A stretch of DNA of 64,000 bases, from contig CP050901.1 of assembly GCA_050916095.1 (NCBI GenBank), positions 620,001-684,000 of the forward strand, written 5' to 3'. Position 1 is the first letter of the stretch, and every line of letters starts with the position of its first letter. Position numbers and translations under genes: made by a program. The notes beneath the pieces were generated by a model. The model saw only the letters and a list, made by a program, of their open reading frames with translations, did no database searches and was not told where the DNA came from. This document shows, in pieces, positions 23,881 through 33,262 of the stretch. This DNA comes from JANPCX01 sp050916095 (lineage in GTDB: Bacteria > Pseudomonadota > Gammaproteobacteria > Burkholderiales > Burkholderiaceae_C).

Positions 23881-25677
23881 ATGTCCACACTGAGGTTTCC
23901 CATTTGGCCTAACGTCCGGTCTTATAAGACGGCTTTTTTTCATTCGGGACAAGCCGTTAGCGCCCGCGACTTTCAACACACCCAGCCTGCAGCGTCCCCG
24001 TTCGCAGGCCAAACCACCCTACCCACACTCCATGAGTCCTTCGGACGGCTCCTGAATTTCGGGGCGATTGGTACTGCAGCCGGTATGGTTTGGTTGTGGT
24101 GGATGACTGGCGCAGCGGCTTCAGATTCAAGCGCAAGGTCGACTTCTTTGATTTACCTTGCGGCTGCATTGTTTGTTCTGGGCATGTTTTACGTCATTGC
24201 ACGTGGACGCATGGCGGCGCTGCTCAACCCGCTGGAGCAACTGGCGCAGCGCATGCTCAACGACGATGAATTGGGCTTGGAGGGAGAAGTCATCACGGCC
24301 CCCCACTCGCTGGAAGAAGCCGTGCTGAAACGTGGCGTTCAGAAAATGGCCTTAACAGAGCGCAAACAAACCCGAGACATTGCACATGCCTACAGTCAAT
24401 GGAATTTGGCCTTGATTGGCACCATGGCCCGAATGCACAACCGCGAGGAGATGACTCAAGCCTGTTCTGCTGCAAGGCTTGAGCTGTGGAACACCATCGA
24501 TCACGAGTTACGTCAACCGCTGTCGGCCATCAAAAATATGTCGGGATGGTTGAGCGATTCCGGGCTGCTACCGCACCAAGCGGAACAAGCCAAGACGTCG
24601 ATGTCCTGCGCCGACATGTTGCTTGAGTTCTTGGACGATACCGCTGCGAGCCTCACCCCCGCGCAGCGGCATTCAACGCCTTGCGACAAACCCGTTCCAT
24701 TCAATTTGGGCGAGACGCTAGAAGACTGCGTGGCCATCTTTCACAGCTCGGCCAAAATTCTCGGTGTTGAACTGAGTTGCCGCATTGATGCCGATTTCCC
24801 CAACAGCGTGACGGCGCAACCCGTGAAGTTTCGCCGCGTGATCAGCGCCTTGTTGACCCAGGCGCTGTCGGTCACATCACAGAAAACACTGAAGGTTCGC
24901 CTGCGTTCTTCTGGTGCAGTGGATGACGGGAACCGCAGGTTGTCGATCAGCATTCGCGACCTGGATTGCCCGGCTTCGCCTGATTCCACAGCATCACTCA
25001 CGATGGATGGCAGCGAGCCCACCGGCCCTCAAGCGTCAATCAATGACCTGAACGCATTGGTGGGTGAGTGGGTGCTGGCCTTGGGCGGTACCCTGACCGC
25101 ATCAAGTTTGTCTGACCAAGGGGTTGCCATTCGTTTGGAGCTGCCGCTCGTTGGCGAGCCTTCAGCAGCTCGCCCTGAGGCACCGACCCGCATGCTCCCA
25201 CAAGCCGATACCGCTTGGCGCGTTCTGGTAGCCGAAGACAATGCGGCCGCGCTGATCGTCTTGCGCCACTATTTGAATGATTTCAACGTCGTCGTGACGG
25301 TGGTGTCTGACGGCTCACAGGCCTGGTTGGCCATGAACAGGGCCCACTTCAATGGGTCGCCCTTTGACCTGGTGATTGCCAAGTCGAACTTGGCCAAGAT
25401 TGACGGCGTGACCTTGGCCAATCGTTTAGCCCAAGACGAGAAACTGCGCCAACACACACGGATCGCGTTGTTGGCTTCCATGGACGAAATTCCGCCTTCA
25501 GATCAACACGTTGCCGTGTGCGCCTGGATCCCCAAACCAATACGCCGGTCCACTTTGAAAGCGGCGCTGAGCAATGTGCTGGAATCCAACTTGACGTGGC
25601 GCTCACCAACGGCGAAAAACCCCCGACCAACCCAGCGGTTGGAGTCTTCTCGATGGCTCGCCCAGCAATTTGTATGA
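23881..25677 (+). CDS. Hybrid histidine kinase-like protein with degenerate ATPase and receiver domains
   Basis: 598 aa from ATG 23881, which follows GGAGAAGG; the in-frame start at 23836 is weaker. Two membrane helices (GAIGTAAGMVWLWWMTGAA and IYLAAALFVLGMFYVI) precede a HAMP-like linker. The HisKA box is intact (NTIDHELRQPLSAIKNM). The ATPase domain lacks a clear N box (FRRVISALLTQALSV) and G boxes (ISIRDLDCPASPDS). The C-terminal receiver (WRVLVAEDNAAALIVLRHYL) has Lys where the phosphorylated Asp belongs (LVIAKSNLAKIDG). It may receive phosphate from another kinase or work by protein contact only. Confidence 0.75.
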   Translation: MSTLRFPIWPNVRSYKTAFFHSGQAVSARDFQHTQPAASPFAGQTTLPTLHESFGRLLNFGAIGTAAGMVWLWWMTGAAASDSSARSTSLIYLAAALFVLGMFYVIARGRMAALLNPLEQLAQRMLNDDELGLEGEVITAPHSLEEAVLKRGVQKMALTERKQTRDIAHAYSQWNLALIGTMARMHNREEMTQACSAARLELWNTIDHELRQPLSAIKNMSGWLSDSGLLPHQAEQAKTSMSCADMLLEFLDDTAASLTPAQRHSTPCDKPVPFNLGETLEDCVAIFHSSAKILGVELSCRIDADFPNSVTAQPVKFRRVISALLTQALSVTSQKTLKVRLRSSGAVDDGNRRLSISIRDLDCPASPDSTASLTMDGSEPTGPQASINDLNALVGEWVLALGGTLTASSLSDQGVAIRLELPLVGEPSAARPEAPTRMLPQADTAWRVLVAEDNAAALIVLRHYLNDFNVVVTVVSDGSQAWLAMNRAHFNGSPFDLVIAKSNLAKIDGVTLANRLAQDEKLRQHTRIALLASMDEIPPSDQHVAVCAWIPKPIRRSTLKAALSNVLESNLTWRSPTAKNPRPTQRLESSRWLAQQFV

Positions 25678-25851
25678 CGACAGCAACTGGATTCCCAGTC
25701 CAGATTCAACTACGCCCAGACTGATGCGCTCGCCCAGCCCAACCATCACGGACTCCAATCGAGCGGGTGGCTCTGTCCTGTGGTGAGCCCAGGATCGGGA
25801 TTGTGTTGACCCAACGAGCGCGTGTCACGTCTTGCGCTCGTTGGAACCGGC

Positions 25852-26787
25852 TCAAGCCGCAGCGGCAAGAGGCATGGTTCCACCCTCGGGCAGCTCGCCG
25901 CCCAAAGCATCAATCAAGTCGGGCAACAACAACCGCAGCTCCCCGGTGGCAATCGCCACATCGGCATCAAATCCACCATCGTCCTTGCCTGTGGGGGCGC
26001 TGCTGCTCTGCAGCACCACATCGAGCAGCTTGATCTTTTTGATGACCAGCGCCTCATTCATCACGAAAGAGACACGGCTGTTCCAAGTCATGGCCAACTG
26101 CGTGGGCAGTTTGCCTTGGTTGATGTGCTCCGCGACTTCGTCAATGTCCAGTGTGTGCCGCGCATAACGCACGGTGGCTTTTTCACTGTCGGGTTGTTTC
26201 AACTCGCATTCGCGGTCGATGGTGAAAAACGGCGGGGCTTCTTTGGTTTTTAGCCACTCGGCCATGGCCGTGGCGGGTGAAATCTGCGTGTTGATGGGCC
26301 GCAGCACCACACCACCGCCCAGCGCCGCCACCAGCAAGGTCACGATGCGGTCGGCACTTTTGATGCTGCCTGCATTGATGACCACCAGACCCGCTTTCTG
26401 ATCTATCCACACCAAGTTGCTGCTGCGTTTCGGGAAGGCGCGCGGCATGAGGTCTTGAACGATTTCTTCTTTCAGTTCCTTGGCCATCTTGCCCTTGGGG
26501 CGGCGGCCTGTTTCTTGTTCAATTTTGTCGAGCCGTGCTTGCAGCTGCGTTTTGATCACCGAGCTGGGCACGGCTTTGCGCTCCACACACAGCTGCAAAA
26601 TCAACTGCCCACCCACACTTTCCATCAAGCTGCTGTGTTTCTCACCGCGAGGTTGCACCCATCCTGCGGACTCGGGTTGGGTTGCGCCACACTCGGCAAA
26701 ACGGCCTGCGGCCAAGCGCTCCTCCAGGCTGGACAGCGCTGTGCGGTCCCACTCGGTGATGCGGTAAATCAATGCGTTTTTGAACAT
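25852..26787 (-). CDS. rdgC: Recombination-associated protein RdgC
   Basis: 311 aa, typical for RdgC. It starts FKNALIYRI and has the family blocks RFAECGATQPESAGWVQPRG, LQLCVERKAVPSSVIK, GRRPKGKMAKELKEEIVQDLMPRAF and VWIDQKAGLVVINAGS. RdgC forms a ring-shaped dimer that coats double-stranded DNA and limits RecA loading during recombination and replication restart. It is monocistronic here, bounded upstream by a repeat element. Confidence 0.95.
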   Translation of the reverse strand: MFKNALIYRITEWDRTALSSLEERLAAGRFAECGATQPESAGWVQPRGEKHSSLMESVGGQLILQLCVERKAVPSSVIKTQLQARLDKIEQETGRRPKGKMAKELKEEIVQDLMPRAFPKRSSNLVWIDQKAGLVVINAGSIKSADRIVTLLVAALGGGVVLRPINTQISPATAMAEWLKTKEAPPFFTIDRECELKQPDSEKATVRYARHTLDIDEVAEHINQGKLPTQLAMTWNSRVSFVMNEALVIKKIKLLDVVLQSSSAPTGKDDGGFDADVAIATGELRLLLPDLIDALGGELPEGGTMPLAAAA

Positions 26788-26814
26788 GGGTGAACCTCAG
26801 GTAGGGGGCGGATT

Positions 26815-26978
26815 CTATTGAGTTTTTCATGAAACATGACACCCCACACCGTTCGGGCTGACCCCTGGACGGGCTCAGGACAGCACCTGTCGAAGCCAGC
26901 GCGTATCTCGGTGCAGGCCCTTCGACACCTCAGGGCGAACGGAAGGTGGTTTGTCATGAATTTCGGAAACGTCAATAG
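26815..26978 (-). repeat. Dispersed CTATTGA...TCAATAG repeat, copy A
   Basis: 164-bp element with ends CTATTGAG and GTCAATAG. Inside is the inverted pair GTTCGGGCTGACC... and ...CTCAGGGCGAAC, with CTGTCGAAGCCAGCGCGT in the middle. It is the reverse orientation of the copies at 32509 and 43503 and matches them across its whole length, including the flanks of the palindrome (ACCCCACACC and GGTTTGTCATGAA). Confidence 0.8.
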
Positions 26979-27011
26979 GTTGAAACCGCGTCTGCGTGAG
27001 CGAACACCACA

Positions 27012-27138
27012 CTATTGATCCGGCCCTGTGAAGTATTAACTTCCGTTCGGGTTGAGCCTGTCGAAACCCAGGTTTCACGCGCTACCCTTCGACAAGCTCA
27101 GGGCGAACGGTTATGACTTCACAGGGCCGGATCAATAG
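27012..27138. repeat. Dispersed repeat, copy B, with 23-bp perfect terminal inverted repeats
   Basis: 127 bp. The first 23 bp (27012-27034, CTATTGATCC...) and the last 23 bp (27116-27138) are exact reverse complements. Nested within them is the family's own palindrome, CGTTCGGGTTGAGCCTGTCGAA against TTCGACAAGCTCAGGGCGAACG. The whole element can fold into one long hairpin. It shares the CTATTGA/TCAATAG ends with the other copies but has different sub-terminal sequence. Confidence 0.85.
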
Positions 27139-27262
27139 CGATGCCGTGGCCGATGTGGGGCCTCAGGTCAGGCTGGGCATGAAACAACATCCGGGGTTTG
27201 TGGAGGTGGGCAAACGGATGCTCATGGCGTGGACACAAGGCGTGCGGGGGGTGCGGGTGTAG
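27134..27262 (+). pseudogene. Possible C-terminal gene fragment behind repeat copy B
   Basis: A 42-codon open frame starting at the edge of the repeat and ending TAG at 27260-27262. The translation looks protein-like (DVGPQVRLGMKQHPGFVEVG, then KRMLMAWTQGVRGVRV) but has no start codon of its own; it runs directly out of the repeat's inverted end. It may be the tail of a gene interrupted by the repeat. No matching N-terminal part was found on the other side. The rest of the 26788-27423 gap holds only repeat copies A and B and no gene. Confidence 0.3.
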
Positions 27263-27423
27263 GCGGTGGGGTATTGGGCGGCAAGCCCCTCTTTCAACGG
27301 CTTCTCCGATCCACCTAAACTCGCTGCCAAAACCACCAAGCTCGGTCGATCACCTCTCCTCGGAAAACGGTAAGTCGCACGACCAATGGTTCTCTGCTTT
27401 TGATCTTCCCCGAAAGATACTGA

Positions 27424-30400
27424 ATGCCGATGCAAGATCTTTTTCCCAGCCCGTGGTTGGTCAACACACTCTTGGACGAGGCTTTTGTAGCCAACAAAAA
27501 GAGCGAGCTGGGCCAGCAAGCCATACCTTGCGACTTGGACACTTGGCTGCTTGACCATTTCGACCCGGACATTCTGGCCAACCGCAGCGAGGCCCAACTA
27601 GAAGAGAAATTCATTGGCCCGTTGCTCTCCCAACTGGGTTGGGTCACGGTGAGTCAGCAAAGCATCACCGTGCAGGGAAAACTTGCCAAACCCGACTGGT
27701 GCCTTGTGCTGCAACCGGGGCAAGACGACGCCCTCATCACCAGCAAAGACCACGCCCTCATCACCGCGATATGCGAGTCCAAGGCATGGGGGAAAACGCT
27801 CGACACCGGCAAGGCGGATCGCGCTAAAAACCCCCACCACCAGTTGCAGGACTACCTCAGCACCTTGCGCGTGCGTTTTGGGCTTCTCACCAACGGTCGC
27901 ATATGGCGTGTCTATGACACCGACAAAGTCACCGCCAAAAAAACTTTCATTCAGTTTGACCTGCAGGCCATATGCGCACTGGAAGATGGCACAGAGAAAA
28001 AACAAGCGCTGGCGCTGTTTGGATTCTTCTTTGGGCGCAACACCTACTTGCCACCCGAAGTGCCCGGCCAGAGCAGCGCCATTGAGCAGACCATCGCAGA
28101 CTCGGCTGATTTCACCCTGGAGGTAGAAGAAAACCTCAAGGCGGTCATCTACGGTTATGCGGGCGAAGACTCCTTGTTTGAAATCATGGGCCGCGCCATT
28201 CACCGCGCCAACCCCAAGGCGAGCATGGCCGAGGTGTACGAAAACACCGTGGTGCTGTTATTCCGCCTGTTGTTCGTTGTTTACTTTGAAGACAAAAACC
28301 ACGAGCTGTTGGCCAAACACCCGTTTTACAAGCGCTACAGCCTGGGCCATATTTTTCAGAGTCTGTCGGCCAAGCTTGATGCACGCAGCAAGCAGCACGA
28401 CGGCGTTTATGCCCTTAAGCAGCTTTTTGAAATCTTGGACGAAGGTGCCGAGGACATTGACATCCCGCTTTTCAACGGCGGCCTCTTCGACCCGCAGCGT
28501 GCGCCCCTCCTCGTTCAGCCAAAAATTTTTGACAACGCCACATTGCGCGAGTTGCTGGAGAAACTGCTTTACAAAACCAACCGTGGTGAAACCTTGTTCG
28601 ACACGCGGCGCGACTTCAAGAACATGAGCGTTACCCACCTGGGGCGTATTTACGAAGGGCTGTTGGAATTCCGCTTTGAGAAAGCCGTAGAAAGTGCGGT
28701 TTACCTGGAATACGTCAGCGCAGCCACGAAGGGTAAAACCGTTGAGGCCTATTTCGACGCCTATGACACTGCGCTCCTTCGCAAAGAAAAAGGCTTCAAG
28801 GCGCTGCGTGAAATTGGGGTGAAGAAAGGCGACGTCTACCTCAAGAGCGCCAGTAATTCGCGCAAAACATCTGCCAGTTATTACACCCCCGCCTCGCTCT
28901 CTCAGCCACTGGTCAAAGCCGCAGTAGACCAGGCCCTGGCCGGTGTGAACGCTCCAGGCAAAGCCTTGATGGAGATCAAGGTGCTCGACAACGCCTGCGG
29001 CAGTGGGCACTTTTTGGTCGAAGCGCTCAACCACCTCACGGACCTCGCCTTGGAACGGCTCGACGGCGACGCTGACCTCCAACAACTCGTGGCGCAAGAA
29101 AGCGAAAAAATTGCCGAGCAGCTCCAGTTTTTAAACCTGGACTACGAGCCCGATGACGCCCAAATTTTGAAGCGTGCCTTGCTCAAACGCTGCATCTTCG
29201 GGGTGGACCTGAACCCCTTTGCCGTTGAACTGGCACGCTTGAGCCTGTGGATGGACAGCTTTATTTTCGGCACACCGCTGTCCTTCATCGAGCACCATGT
29301 GCAACACGGCAACGCCCTCATGGGTGCCAGCGTGCAAGAGTTCATCAGCTACAACGCGGTCGAGGTCGCTCAGAACGATTTATTCGTTGAAAACCTCAGC
29401 GCCCGGTTTGATGAATTGCGCACCGTGATGCAAGAACTGGACGCCATGCGCGACACCACCGCGCAAGAAGTGGAGCAGTCCAAACTGCTGTGGAAGACCC
29501 GCATTGCGCCCAAGCTCAACTTGCTGGCACGGGCACTCAGTTTCATTTGCACCCGCCGCGCACTGCTGGCCGAAGGCGACAAGGCGGGCTGCGAAGCACT
29601 GAGCAAGACGCCCAACCTGGTCAACGAGTTGTTTGACGAGTCCAAAACCAAAACCGCTGCGCTGCGCCAGGTGGAGGCCTATGCCAAGAAGTACCGCTTC
29701 TTCCACTATGAGGTGGCTTTTCCCGAGGCGTTTGCGGGGGAGCGCCAAGGCTTCGACATCATTGTTGGCAACCCACCTTGGGACAAAACCAAATTCGCCG
29801 ATACCGACTTTTTTCCGCAGTACCACAGCAACTACCGCAGCTTGAAGAACTCCGAAAAAGCGGTTGTGCAGCAGCGCCTTTTGAGTAGCCAGCACATTGC
29901 AACCGCTTATGAGGAAGCCCAGCGCAGCGCAGAGGCGGCAAACAACTATTGTCGAGCTGCTTACCCTTTGAACAAAGGGGCTGGCGACGGCAATCTGTTT
30001 CGATTCTTTGTGGAGCGAAACCTGGGTTTGCTCAGACCCGGCGGCAACCTCAGTTATGTCTTGCCGAGCGCCCTGATGTTTGAGGAGGGCTCCATGGCGC
30101 TTCGCAAGCACATTTTTGAGCAATGCCAACTGCGCTTCTTTCACAGTTTTGAGAACCGTAAACCCATTTTTTCAGACGTGGATTCGCGCTACAAGTTCGC
30201 GATGATCCAGGTGTTGAACCTACCACCGAGCCCCGATGCGCCACCGATCGACACTGCCTTTTACATTCTGGATGCAGCCGATTTGTTGCGGCCCGAAACG
30301 CACGTTGCGTACCCACTCGCCACCGTGAAGGCGCTGTCTCCTGAGCAGTGGGCCTTCATGGAGCTGCGCAATGGCGAAGACCTGCCTATTTTGCAAAAGT

Positions 30401-31272
30401 GCTACGGCGCCTTTCAGCCGCTACGTGCCAATTGGTTGGATTTCCGCAGCGAATTGCATTTGACCAACGACAAAGACTTATTCCTAGAGCAGAAGGCAGC
30501 GGAACTGTTGCCATTGATTGAGGGCAAGATGATTTGGCAATATAGCCACTTGTTTGAGCAAGCGCAGTATTGGATTGATCAGGAAGCTTTTGACCAACGA
30601 TTGCACAGCAGAGAATTGCATCGAATGGCGCAAGACCTGGGTGTGCCCAAAGCTGCGGTGACCAAGCATGCTGCGGCGGTGCGATATGACCGAGAGTTTT
30701 TCCGAATCGGCTTTCGAGACATCGCTCGCGACACCGACGAAAGGACGTTGATTTTTGGCATGCTTCCACGTGGCTGCGGCGTTGGAAATACGATCAACGT
30801 CAGCATTCCAAAGACCTATTGCTTAAACGAACTAGGCGATGTGGCGATTCGTGCAACGTCGAATCTGCGGCTACTGCTTGCTCTGGCGTGGTTCAACAGC
30901 GTGCCTGTGGATTGGTTGGCCCGGTTCATGATTCAGATTCATGCCAACAAAACTTACCTGTTCCGTTTGCCGACCCCACAACCCAGCGATACCGAAATAC
31001 GCGCCAATGCCGATTACGCCCAGCTCGCCAAAAACGCTTTGCTGCTGACCCTGGCCGCGAGTTGGGATGATTTCGCGGAACTGGCGCCGCTGTTCAACGT
31101 GCAACGACATGACGTGCCCATCACCGCCAAAGCCCAGGACACCCTGCGAGCCGAGAACGACAAAATCGTCGCGAGGCTCTATGGCTTGACTGCTGATGAG
31201 TTCATCCACTTGTTGCGCAGTTTCAAAGGCATGGCCAACAAACGCCCCGAGTACTTGGCTCTGCTGCAGTAA
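27424..31272 (+). CDS. Type IIG restriction-modification enzyme (nuclease-methyltransferase fusion)
   Basis: 1282 aa. N-terminal part: a PD-(D/E)xK-type nuclease, KPDWCLVLQ ... AICESKAW (Asp about residue 98, Glu-x-Lys about 25 residues later). Middle: adenine-methyltransferase motifs X (SYYTPASLSQPLV), I (LDNACGSGHFLVEAL) and a later GVDLNPFAVELARLSLW, then motif IV, VGNPPWDKTKF. C-terminal 400 residues: target-recognition region with no repeats. Single-chain enzymes of this kind both methylate and cut DNA as a defence against phage. No separate specificity, helicase or BREX gene is adjacent. A near-cognate alternative is a BREX PglX-like methylase, but the N-terminal nuclease argues against it. 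Confidence 0.85.
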   Translation: MPMQDLFPSPWLVNTLLDEAFVANKKSELGQQAIPCDLDTWLLDHFDPDILANRSEAQLEEKFIGPLLSQLGWVTVSQQSITVQGKLAKPDWCLVLQPGQDDALITSKDHALITAICESKAWGKTLDTGKADRAKNPHHQLQDYLSTLRVRFGLLTNGRIWRVYDTDKVTAKKTFIQFDLQAICALEDGTEKKQALALFGFFFGRNTYLPPEVPGQSSAIEQTIADSADFTLEVEENLKAVIYGYAGEDSLFEIMGRAIHRANPKASMAEVYENTVVLLFRLLFVVYFEDKNHELLAKHPFYKRYSLGHIFQSLSAKLDARSKQHDGVYALKQLFEILDEGAEDIDIPLFNGGLFDPQRAPLLVQPKIFDNATLRELLEKLLYKTNRGETLFDTRRDFKNMSVTHLGRIYEGLLEFRFEKAVESAVYLEYVSAATKGKTVEAYFDAYDTALLRKEKGFKALREIGVKKGDVYLKSASNSRKTSASYYTPASLSQPLVKAAVDQALAGVNAPGKALMEIKVLDNACGSGHFLVEALNHLTDLALERLDGDADLQQLVAQESEKIAEQLQFLNLDYEPDDAQILKRALLKRCIFGVDLNPFAVELARLSLWMDSFIFGTPLSFIEHHVQHGNALMGASVQEFISYNAVEVAQNDLFVENLSARFDELRTVMQELDAMRDTTAQEVEQSKLLWKTRIAPKLNLLARALSFICTRRALLAEGDKAGCEALSKTPNLVNELFDESKTKTAALRQVEAYAKKYRFFHYEVAFPEAFAGERQGFDIIVGNPPWDKTKFADTDFFPQYHSNYRSLKNSEKAVVQQRLLSSQHIATAYEEAQRSAEAANNYCRAAYPLNKGAGDGNLFRFFVERNLGLLRPGGNLSYVLPSALMFEEGSMALRKHIFEQCQLRFFHSFENRKPIFSDVDSRYKFAMIQVLNLPPSPDAPPIDTAFYILDAADLLRPETHVAYPLATVKALSPEQWAFMELRNGEDLPILQKCYGAFQPLRANWLDFRSELHLTNDKDLFLEQKAAELLPLIEGKMIWQYSHLFEQAQYWIDQEAFDQRLHSRELHRMAQDLGVPKAAVTKHAAAVRYDREFFRIGFRDIARDTDERTLIFGMLPRGCGVGNTINVSIPKTYCLNELGDVAIRATSNLRLLLALAWFNSVPVDWLARFMIQIHANKTYLFRLPTPQPSDTEIRANADYAQLAKNALLLTLAASWDDFAELAPLFNVQRHDVPITAKAQDTLRAENDKIVARLYGLTADEFIHLLRSFKGMANKRPEYLALLQ

Positions 31273-31373
31273 CGTGCACTTCAAGTTATTCGACTTGTGG
31301 GTCGAGCGAGCACTACGACAAACTCACCGACCAAGCGCGTCGTCGCCTGCCGCTGCGGCCAATCCAGTTTTTG

Positions 31374-32420
31374 TCACCGGGCGGCTGATGGGGGACCCAG
31401 CGGTTGTTGCAAGCTGCACGCCTCACCACCCGCGTTCAACATGACTTGCAAGGTGCTGTGTTGCACGCCAAAGGTGTCGCGCAGTTGTTGGCTGATGTGG
31501 ATCAGCGCTGCATCACCAGGGTGGCCCGCAGGCATCAGCAGGTTCACGGTGAGGGCGCTTTCTGTGGTGCTCAAGGCCCACACATGCAGATCGTGGATGT
31601 CGGACACGCCGGGCATGCTGCGCAGGTGCTGCGCCACGGCGGCGGGGTCGATGTGGGGCGGCACCGCGTTCAGGGCGAGTTGTACCGATTCGCGCAGCAG
31701 GGCCCAGCTGCCCCACAAAATGACAGCGACGATGACGAGGCTCGTCAACGGGTCCACCAAAAACCAGCCTGTGTACAGCATCAACACGCCGGAGAGCACC
31801 ACGCCGAGCGACACCGCCGCATCGGCCACCATGTGCAAATAAGCGCCGCGGATGTTGAGGTCGCCCTTGCTGCCTTTCATGAATAACCAGGCCGACAAGC
31901 CGTTGATCACAATGCCCAAACCCGCCACCCACATCACGGTGGTGCTGACGACGGCGGGCGGGTGGGCCAGGCGCTGCACCGCTTCCCACCCAATGGCACC
32001 GCAGGCCACAAAAAGCAACGTGGCATTGCCCAAGGCCGCGAGGATGGAGCTGCCGCGCAGGCCATAGGTGTAGCGCTGGTTGGGTGGTTTGCGGGCCAGC
32101 AGCATGGCGCCATAGGCCAACACCAAACCCAGCACGTCCGACAGGTTGTGCCCCGCATCGGCCATCAAGGCGGTGGAGTTGGCGAGGAAGCCGTAGATGA
32201 ACTCCACCGCCACGAACACCGTGTTCAGTGCAATCGCAATGACGAAGGCGCGGCCGTGGTGTTGGGGATCGCCATGGTGGTGACCGTGGTGATGGCCATG
32301 CCCGTGGCCTGCGTGGGCGTGGCCCGTGGCCGCTGCAGCAGGGGCATGATTGCCGTGGTCGTGATAACCGTGGTCGTGTCCATGCGCGTGGTCATGGTCG
32401 TCGTGATGAGGGTGTGCCAT
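31374..32420 (-). CDS. CDF-family divalent metal cation exporter
   Basis: 348 aa. The first 55 residues are a histidine-rich metal-binding tail (HPHHDDHDHAHGHDHGYHDH). Six membrane helices follow, with the CDF metal sites HxxxD: MADAGHNLSDVLGL in helix 2 and LHMVADAAVSLGVVL in helix 5. The cytoplasmic C-terminal domain has VSDIHDLHVWAL. It exports Zn2+ (or Co2+, Cd2+) in exchange for protons across the inner membrane, as CzcD/ZitB do. It converges with the type IIG gene. Confidence 0.93.
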   Translation of the reverse strand: MAHPHHDDHDHAHGHDHGYHDHGNHAPAAAATGHAHAGHGHGHHHGHHHGDPQHHGRAFVIAIALNTVFVAVEFIYGFLANSTALMADAGHNLSDVLGLVLAYGAMLLARKPPNQRYTYGLRGSSILAALGNATLLFVACGAIGWEAVQRLAHPPAVVSTTVMWVAGLGIVINGLSAWLFMKGSKGDLNIRGAYLHMVADAAVSLGVVLSGVLMLYTGWFLVDPLTSLVIVAVILWGSWALLRESVQLALNAVPPHIDPAAVAQHLRSMPGVSDIHDLHVWALSTTESALTVNLLMPAGHPGDAALIHISQQLRDTFGVQHSTLQVMLNAGGEACSLQQPLGPPSAAR

Positions 32421-32508
32421 GGCGTGTCGGTCTGCGTGGTGTGTGGCGCTGCGATGGCGTTGATGTGGCGGCCTCAGCGGTTGAGTGGGACTATTGGATT
32501 TCCTACTG

Positions 32509-32672
32509 ATTGATGTTTACCTTACTCACGACAACCTCCAGCCCGTTCGCCCTGACCCTTCGACGGGGCTCAGGACAGGACCTGTCGAAGGGCCCTGCAC
32601 CGAGGCACGCGCTGGCTTCGACAAGCTCAGCCCGAACGGTGTGTGGTGTCGCAATTGATGCAAATCTCAATA
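32509..32672 (+). repeat. Dispersed repeat, copy C
   Basis: 164 bp, bounded by ATTGATGTTTACC on the left and CTCAATA on the right. Core palindrome CGTTCGCCCTGACCC... against ...AAGCTCAGCCCGAACG with GACAGGACCTGTCGAAGGGCC between. Nearly the same sequence as copy E at 43503, including the ACGACAACCTCCA and GGTGTGTGGTG flanks. Confidence 0.8.
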
Positions 32673-32685
32673 ATCCGCTCAACAC

Positions 32686-33072
32686 TCAAGCCGGGCGCTG
32701 AATCAACTCAATCTTGTAGCCATCGGGGTCGGTCACAAAGGCAATCACGGTGCTGCCGCCCGCGACAGGCCCGGCCTCGCGTGTCACTTGGCCGCCTGCC
32801 GCTTTGATGCGGGCACACGAGTCGTAAACATCTACGACTGCAATCGCAATGTGGCCATAGGCGGTGCCCAGTTCATAACTGCTCACGCCATGGTTGTAGG
32901 TGAGTTCCAGCTCGGCATGGTCGGGGTTGTTGCCATAACCCACGAAGGCCAGGCTGTATTTCTGCTCGGGCCGTTCGGTGGTGCGCAGCAGTTTCATGCC
33001 CATCACCTGGGTGTAGAAGTCAATCGAGCGCTGCAGGTCGCCAACGCGCAGCATGGTGTGGAGAAGTCGCAT
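32686..33072 (-). CDS. gloA: Lactoylglutathione lyase (glyoxalase I)
   Basis: 128 aa from ATG 33072. The four metal ligands of Ni/Zn glyoxalase I are recognisable: His5 (MRLLHTML), Glu in AELELTYN, His in AYGHIAIAV, and Glu in GYKIELIQ. It converts the methylglyoxal-glutathione adduct to S-lactoylglutathione in the cytoplasm. The length and motifs fit the short bacterial (Ni2+-type) class. It is flanked by repeats on both sides and is probably a single-gene unit. Confidence 0.95.
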   Translation of the reverse strand: MRLLHTMLRVGDLQRSIDFYTQVMGMKLLRTTERPEQKYSLAFVGYGNNPDHAELELTYNHGVSSYELGTAYGHIAIAVVDVYDSCARIKAAGGQVTREAGPVAGGSTVIAFVTDPDGYKIELIQRPA

Positions 33073-33189
33073 GGGTGTGTGGGGCGGTGAGCCCAAGTCG
33101 TTCAGCCCTGAGCTTACCGCGCCATCCATTGGCCTTGCTGCCGCACCGCGATTCCGTCGGGTGGGTCACGACGACACCTTTTGGGCATC

Positions 33190-33215
33190 GTCATTCCCGC
33201 GCAGGCGGGAATGAC
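33190..33215. repeat. GTCATTCCCGC...GCGGGAATGAC palindrome
   Basis: 26-bp inverted repeat with 11-bp arms and a 4-nt loop. The same element, with one base changed, occurs at 36893-36918. It is a common intergenic repeat of proteobacteria. Confidence 0.85.
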
Positions 33216-33262
33216 AGGCGGTTCACGGAGGTTGTCGCGCTCCGACTACCCGCCGAACACGT

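Noticed and set aside
31273..31373. Extra small gene after the type IIG enzyme
   Set aside because: Only about 100 bp, with no start/RBS combination and no protein-like reading.
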